Origin: Cryptomeria japonica
Taxonomy: Eukaryota; Streptophyta; Pinopsida; Cupressales; Cupressaceae
Reading direction: 5' to 3'
NCBI RefSeq assembly: GCF_030272615.1
Contig: NC_081407.1
Span: 152,479,048 to 152,543,047, forward strand
DNA length: 64,000 nucleotides
In this document: one piece after another, positions 58,957 to 64,000 of the stretch
Layout of the letters: each line of letters begins with the position of its first letter
Position numbering within the stretch: position 1 is the first letter of the stretch
Translations under genes and position numbers: made by a program
The notes under the pieces: model-generated
The model's database searches: none
Told to the model about the DNA's origin: nothing
The model's input: only the letters and a program-made list of their open reading frames with translations

Positions 58957-59951
58957 TGTTGGCAATTGACACTCATCCGATAAGGTTCATTGAATTATGT
59001 GTTATCATTGATGGCAACTCATCATCTCAGGGTAAATGGTTTCATAGTTTGGTTAATCGACATACATTGCACTTAGCCGATATTGGCATTCATATTGCTT
59101 TACACCCGACACCGACACCAACACCAACATTCACTTCATACCCTACTAAGTCCTGATCCTAGTAATGTGTATATGGAACCCGATAATGGATAGGACTTGG
59201 CTAAGGAAATATTTTGGTCTCGATTATATCTTCATGGATTTTGGTGGTAACATGTGATGACTATCATGGTCTTTGGATTTTTGTTTAATTTTCATTATGT
59301 TTCGACAGTCGACTTGTTTATATTTCTTGTTGAAGCTGACATGGTTAAGTTAGATAGATATTTAAGAAGATCACTTTAGAAATAGATCAGATATGTGTTA
59401 CATGTTATGAAATCTTTTGATTGCAAATTTTTTCAGTGAGTTTTGGTATGCGATTGGAAGCGGTTGTGTATAGTTTTACGTACACAACTTTACCGGTAGA
59501 AGAATAGAGTATCAGAGAACCAAAATACAGAGGAGGTTATCAAATAATTCACCGGAACTTATCCAACATGGTCAGATGCTATTTATAAGTTCATTTTAAG
59601 TTGTAAACACTTGTACGTGTTATGTAAGTTAGTGAGACTTTCGATATTTTGTGTTTGAGCAGTGAGCTCTAGGTGGTTGGCCTTTCTGCATGTGCAGACC
59701 CTCTTATGTAATATTTCTATACCTTGATCAAGTATATAGATATTGTGGGTCTCATCCCCACCGTGGTTTTTACCTTTGCAAGGTTTTCCGCGTATAAATA
59801 TTGGTGTTATGGCGTTTCCTTTTATTGTGTTATTTTGTGTATGCATTCTAAATTTATTTATTGTTAACCGATTAATAAGGAATAAGTTCAAAACTAACTT
59901 TACCGGTAGAACACTGATTTGCCCCCCCCTCAGTTTTCTTGGATTCCAACA
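58957..59951 (+). mobile_element. C9: 5' LTR, plus strand
   Basis: 995 bp from TGTTGGCAATTGAC to ATTCCAACA, with the C-rich GCCCCCCCCTCAG stretch and the CACCGTGGTTTTTACC block shared with the 13638-15001, C3 and C4 LTRs. A perfect ATTGGTATCAGAGC primer site (59952-59965) follows. The left boundary rests on the TGTTGG start and is less certain than the right. Confidence 0.8.
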
Positions 59952-59965
59952 ATTGGTATCAGAGC
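59952..59965 (+). promoter_or_regulatory. C9 primer-binding site
   Basis: ATTGGTATCAGAGC, complementary to initiator Met tRNA, directly after the LTR. Confidence 0.92.
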
Positions 59966-60019
59966 TTGGTTCCTTGGAAGAAGTTTAACCACTTGAAGAA
60001 GATCCGAAATTTGGAATCA

Positions 60020-60624
60020 ATGGAAACCGGTCTGTAGCAGCAACTTAGACTTGTGCTTGAGGATCTTGATAATGAGAAGATGGAGAATAGTAAACTAAAA
60101 AATGAATTGAAGCAAGCCCATGAACACATCATTTCATTGCAAGGAAAGCTTTCAGTTGTCAAGGCTAATAGAAGATAACTTTGTGATCAATTGCAAAATC
60201 AGAGAAATGATGAGGAAGATTCTATGAAGGATTGTTGTTAGAAACTTACTCAAGAGAACATTGTCTTGAAGAACGAGATGCAAGCCCTAACTATGAGGAT
60301 GTGTATGGAGATTGAGGGCAGAAAGAAAAATGAAGAAAACCTATCTCAAGCATTGAAGGATAGATCTAAGGAATAAAACAGATTGACTGATGAGAATGAT
60401 TTGCTGAAACTTGAGTTGACCTAGTCCCAGAACAATGAATAGGAACTTGAAAGACAGGTTATTATCATGAGAGATGATTTGGTTATAGAAAATGAGTACA
60501 AGGACAAGTTCAAGGATATCTCTGCTACACTTGATGAACTGTTGAAGAATCAGAGAGATTCTCATGATAAAAGAGGTCTTGGTTATGAAGAAGGAGAAAG
60601 CTCTAACACTGCACAACAAGATAC
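60020..60624 (+). pseudogene. C9 gag, N-terminal coiled-coil part
   Basis: Starts at ATG 60020, within a GAAGA-rich context like that of C3 gag. The frame encodes a long coiled coil with LVLEDLDNEKM early on (compare VALEDLD in C3) and ends GLGYEEGESSNT (compare GLGFFGHEEGESS in C4). Six or so in-frame stops. The zinc-knuckle part is missing because T10 inserts at 60625. It belongs to the same gag family as C3 and C4. Confidence 0.75.
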
Positions 60625-61392
60625 TATAGACACCTAAAATTGTCCTATCTAACTAAATAAATATTTTATTTATTTAATTACTTCATCCTAAGTATTCTAT
60701 CAATTAAATGAATCTTTATTTATTTAATTAATTCATTTATCCTCTTCTAGCCCTTTTCCTCATTTAAATAAATACATTTATTTATTTAAATCGTCATTTT
60801 CCTAAATTAAATAAATATTTTATTTATTTAATTGATCCCACTTCTTCTATTAATTAAATAAATCTTTATTTATTTAATTAATTCACTAACCTTTTCTATC
60901 CATGACACATGGCATTCATCTCTTAATTCCTACACTACCTACCCTCTCATTATTTTCTTATTTCCTCTACCTACCCTCTAATCCTAGGCGACCATCTATC
61001 TTTTACACCTCTTAATCTTATTCGTCCATTTCTTACAGTGTCTTCTATATAAGGATATGCTTCTTTCATTATCAACTCCTCCCCAAGCATTTTAGCATTC
61101 GAACTTTCATATGCGATCTAGCTATCAACCACATTTGCGTTCTTTGTTGAGCTCTTCTGCACACATAAAATCTGAGAGCAAATATATCAAGCAAGATCGA
61201 TCGAGATAGGAAGAATGGAGATTCAAACCCTAGTGGACATGTGACAATATAATCTTTGTGATTTTGTTGATTTGCATTTGTCTTAGGTAATCTTCATATG
61301 TTATGGTGGATCTTTATTGTTGTTAGGCTAGGGTTTTGTGATTGAATTCATCTAGCCTTTCAATATTGTTGTTTCCATTTTTAACATAAATA
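60625..61392 (+). mobile_element. T10: 5' LTR with TATA box
   Basis: 768 bp. Ends are mutated (TATAGACACC for TGTAGACACC; ATAAATA for ATATACA). It retains the AT-rich inverted repeats (60645-60890) and TATATAAGG at 61046-61054, the probable promoter. Confidence 0.9.
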
Positions 61393-61395
61393 TTT

Positions 61396-61413
61396 TGGAA
61401 CACCCGGTGGGAC
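61396..61413 (+). promoter_or_regulatory. T10 primer-binding site (decayed)
   Basis: TGGAACACCCGGTGGGAC, two substitutions from the T6 site. Confidence 0.82.
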
Positions 61414-63585
61414 TCTTGTCCTTTTGCATTTAACATCTTGGTTGCAAATTTTATGCTTTTGAAGTTGCAGATCTAACATTTTCGACAACATTTCAACATT
61501 TTCACATCTGCACATTCTGGAACCACGTTTTTGCTTTTTTGTTGCGTCTGTGACCCCTGGAATTGCGTCTGCGTCCTCCACATTATTTTACATTTTTCAA
61601 ATTGCAGAGTCACATATGTGTTCCTGGATCATGTTTGTGAACCTTTTAACCACGTCTATGTTGCAGATTCGTGCATGTGTTGTTGAAACATGTTTGTGAG
61701 GTTTAAAGGCGCGCCTGTGTCTCAGAACCGCGTCTATGTGAGATTTAATCATGTTTGTCTTTGGTTTTTGTTTCAATTTTTAAGGCTTCATTTTGTGATT
61801 TTGATTTCAGATCTGGTTTATTCAAGCTAATATCTTGTGATCTAGCTAACAAATTGGTGTAGCTTGTCCTTGAAGCAACACGTCTTGTCGAAGGGCCCTA
61901 TTTCACAAAGTCTTTTGGATCTAAAATTTACCTAACTTGTGTGCTTGCAGAAGGGGTATTATTGCAAAACTACTAACAAATCTTTGTTACAAAATTTTGG
62001 AAAGGGTTTTTGATCTTTATTGTGTGCCTTGTTTTCATCGATTACCAAACACTTCAATTGGTGCACTAAAATTGAACCAGTGTCTTTTGCGTCTTGGGCA
62101 ATAGGGTCTTTGTGTTTAATCTTTAGAGGTCATGCCTCCCCGTGTGGTCATTAGGACTACTAGTGAGGAGGGAACGACCCAAGTGGTAACAAGGAAAACC
62201 CACCTCTTCTAAACCACTATAAATAATTGTATCCATGGTGAAAGCCATGGTTGGCATGTGCTGATTAGTTCATACTGATACTATGTCTCCCCATAAACCT
62301 GTTTGATCAGTAGTAGGGTGTAACCCCTACTGGTTGGGAGCCTTCTATATTTACAGAGCTGAAAGTACCGCATGTATGGCCACATGAACGGATGCCCTTA
62401 ATAGCACCTTTTTTTTTTAGAAAGCCAAAATCCTTCTAGTTGTTGGGGTAGGAAGTCGGGCCTTTGGAGTGGCCCACACACATACGTTTCTTAGTAGAGA
62501 TACAAAGTTCTCCACAGGGAGTTTTCATGGGGACTGGTGCTTGGCTGCCCCAGAGAAGTGAGTGTTGAGGGTGGAGCCAGTGGGGTTAAGCATCTAAGTA
62601 TCCCCTTTGAATAGCATAGCCTCGGAGGAAACCCCATGTGGGATCAACAACTATTGTCCTAGCCAACCATAAGAATTGTTCTTGTCTTCTTTTAAACATT
62701 CGAACATTCAAGATCAAACATCAAAACATTATGTCTTTTGTGTCTTCAAGTGTATGCAAAAACATTTTTTACATCAAACAACACACTTTCATTTGAGTCA
62801 TTTTGAGTCTAAACACTTGCAAACATTGAGTCCTCTTGCCACGAAAAATAGTCAAAAATTCATATTTGGTCAAAACAACAGCTTCACAAATTGAGAAAAT
62901 TGCACTCAGATTTTGGAAACGCGTCTGTGTCTGATAGAAACACGTCTGTGTCCTGTAGCCGCGTCTGTGTAGGACAAAAACGTGTTTGTGTTATCATAAG
63001 AAAATTTACATTCACTAAATCTTAGAAACGTGTATGTACAATGTTTAATCACGTATGTGTGGGGTAACCATGTTTGTGAAGTATACATGCACATCTGTCT
63101 TCAGTATTGGAAAAAAACTTACAGTCCAGCAAACAAGAGCAATTAGTTTCGGAATTATTGAGCTTCCAAGGTTATTTCTCTAGGTTTTCATCTAGCGTTC
63201 AGCCTATTTCTGGTTCTCACAAAGTTCATCATTTCTTTACACCTTGTATTACATTCACATTTGTCTAAACTTAAGGTCACTTGGTAGTCCTCGTCTTACT
63301 TTGTCAACACACTACATACAACAACATTTTGCTAAGTGGTCCCTCATCAAGGTCTATCACCTTTGGGTCTCATTTGGTCTTACTTAGAGTTAAGTTCAAC
63401 TGACCTCATTAAGAGAATCTATCATCTCTTGGGAAGCCACACCTACTCTACTACATACATACTTGGTCTTACACTTTGGACATTGCAAGTATACCTCAAA
63501 TTCATTTACATTCCATCCAACTCTTGGTCTTCCATACTCTTTCCATTTTCATCTAGTCTCACACATCTTGGTCAAGACATAGTTC
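61414..63585 (+). other. T10 leader with repeat clusters and conserved block
   Basis: GCGTCTGTG-type words (61545-61760 and 62920-63090) have mostly decayed to ACGTCTGTG or ATGTTTGTG, as expected for CpG loss. The central block 62080-62660 is better preserved, including CATGTATGGCCACATGAACG and GAGGGTGGAGCCAGTGGGG. No coding region. Confidence 0.75.
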
Positions 63586-64000
63586 ATGGTTGAAACCCAT
63601 TCCCAAAAATCTAGGAGAGAAGCTAAAGAGGCTCAAGAGTCTGCAAACATGAGTAGCTATGAGTATGAAAATGATATCTTTTTCAATTCTGATCATACCG
63701 TATTACCTGACATGGACATCTATAGAAACATTTAGAATGTTGAGAACATGGATAATACAAACAACAATTATACACACAATGACAATGTGGACAATATTTC
63801 AGTACATTTAGCAGAAGTGGAAGACTCTATTATGGATCCCCATCTTAATAGATTGGTTGAGGAAATCATGAGAAAAGACAATATTTCTTACAAGTGATGG
63901 CACAAAGTGGAGCTAAGATACCTCATGATTTTGACATGTCTCAAATAGTGGAAAATCGACCTATGCAAGAAACTCAACTCAACATGGATCAAAGGAGATC
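63586..64000 (+). pseudogene. T10 gag, N-terminal fragment
   Basis: The first 49 codons align with T6 gag (EAQESANMSSYEYEND) and then hit a TAG near 63733. The frame continues with MDPHLNRLVEEIMRKD and shifts near 63880. Runs off the window. Confidence 0.88.

Larger units (their letters stand above)
60625..64000 (+). mobile_element. T10: decayed plus-strand relative of T6, cut by the window end
   Basis: LTR (60625-61392), primer site (61396-61413), leader (61414-63585) and gag start (63586 on), each matching T6 in reverse orientation but with many more substitutions. The target duplication cannot be tested because the far end lies outside; the left five bases are GATAC. Confidence 0.9.

Noticed and set aside
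58761-59156. 131-codon plus-strand frame
   Set aside because: It crosses the C8/C9 boundary at 58957 into LTR sequence, so it is a chance fusion.

Overview
Plant nuclear DNA built almost entirely of nested LTR retrotransposons; I found no intact host gene, rRNA, tRNA or CRISPR array. The Ty1/copia and Tat-lineage Ty3/gypsy families (Tat being recognised by a second, archaeal-type RNase H), the depth of nesting, the AT-rich sequence and the large decayed spacers fit a very large seed-plant genome, perhaps a conifer. That last point is inference: nothing here identifies the species. Labels C (copia-type), G (gypsy-type) and T (Tat) number the elements in order along the window.

Left part (1-29.5 kb). 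After about 5.5 kb of unassigned sequence lies C1, a plus-strand copia element with an LTR end, a degenerate initiator-Met primer site and a gag start at 6018. Its gag is split by G2 (6081-28754, minus strand, long LTRs, no recognisable pol, target duplication GGAAG/AGAAG). G2 carries a solo Tat LTR (9595-10376, perfect GTTAT duplication). Its 5' LTR is split by C3 (11794-27669, GATGT/GATAT). C3 is split by C4 (18023-25009, perfect TACTC) and by a solo LTR (13638-15001, perfect CATCT). C3 and C4 both lack pol. Each has a coiled-coil gag with four zinc knuckles, then a separate reading frame of about 1,110 codons just before the polypurine tract. The two products are clearly related but divergent, and this gag-plus-accessory-gene arrangement is the best candidate for an undescribed system here.

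Middle (29.5-54 kb). C5 (29545-35766, minus) is a decayed but complete-order copia element (gag-PR-INT-RT-RH). T6 (38641-53169, minus, 14.5 kb) is a young Tat element. Its 2,503-codon gag-pol frame has no frameshift but four internal stops. Between integrase and the 3' LTR it carries an antisense spliced-looking fragment of a plant mobile domain (PMD) gene with its own TATA-like box. T6 sits in a rearrangement: a 900-bp flanking block is present on both sides, and on the left it is joined by 3-bp microhomology to a second copy of the T6 leader, so the 3' LTR also has a primer site beside it.

Right part (54-64 kb). T7 (plus) is an older Tat leader and gag cut by a copia LTR (C8), followed by C9 (plus), whose gag is related to that of C3 and C4. 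C9 is in turn interrupted by T10, a decayed plus-strand relative of T6 that runs off the window. The Tat leaders share two clusters of CAGACGC-type repeats (T6, T10) around a conserved GC-richer block (T6, T7, T10).
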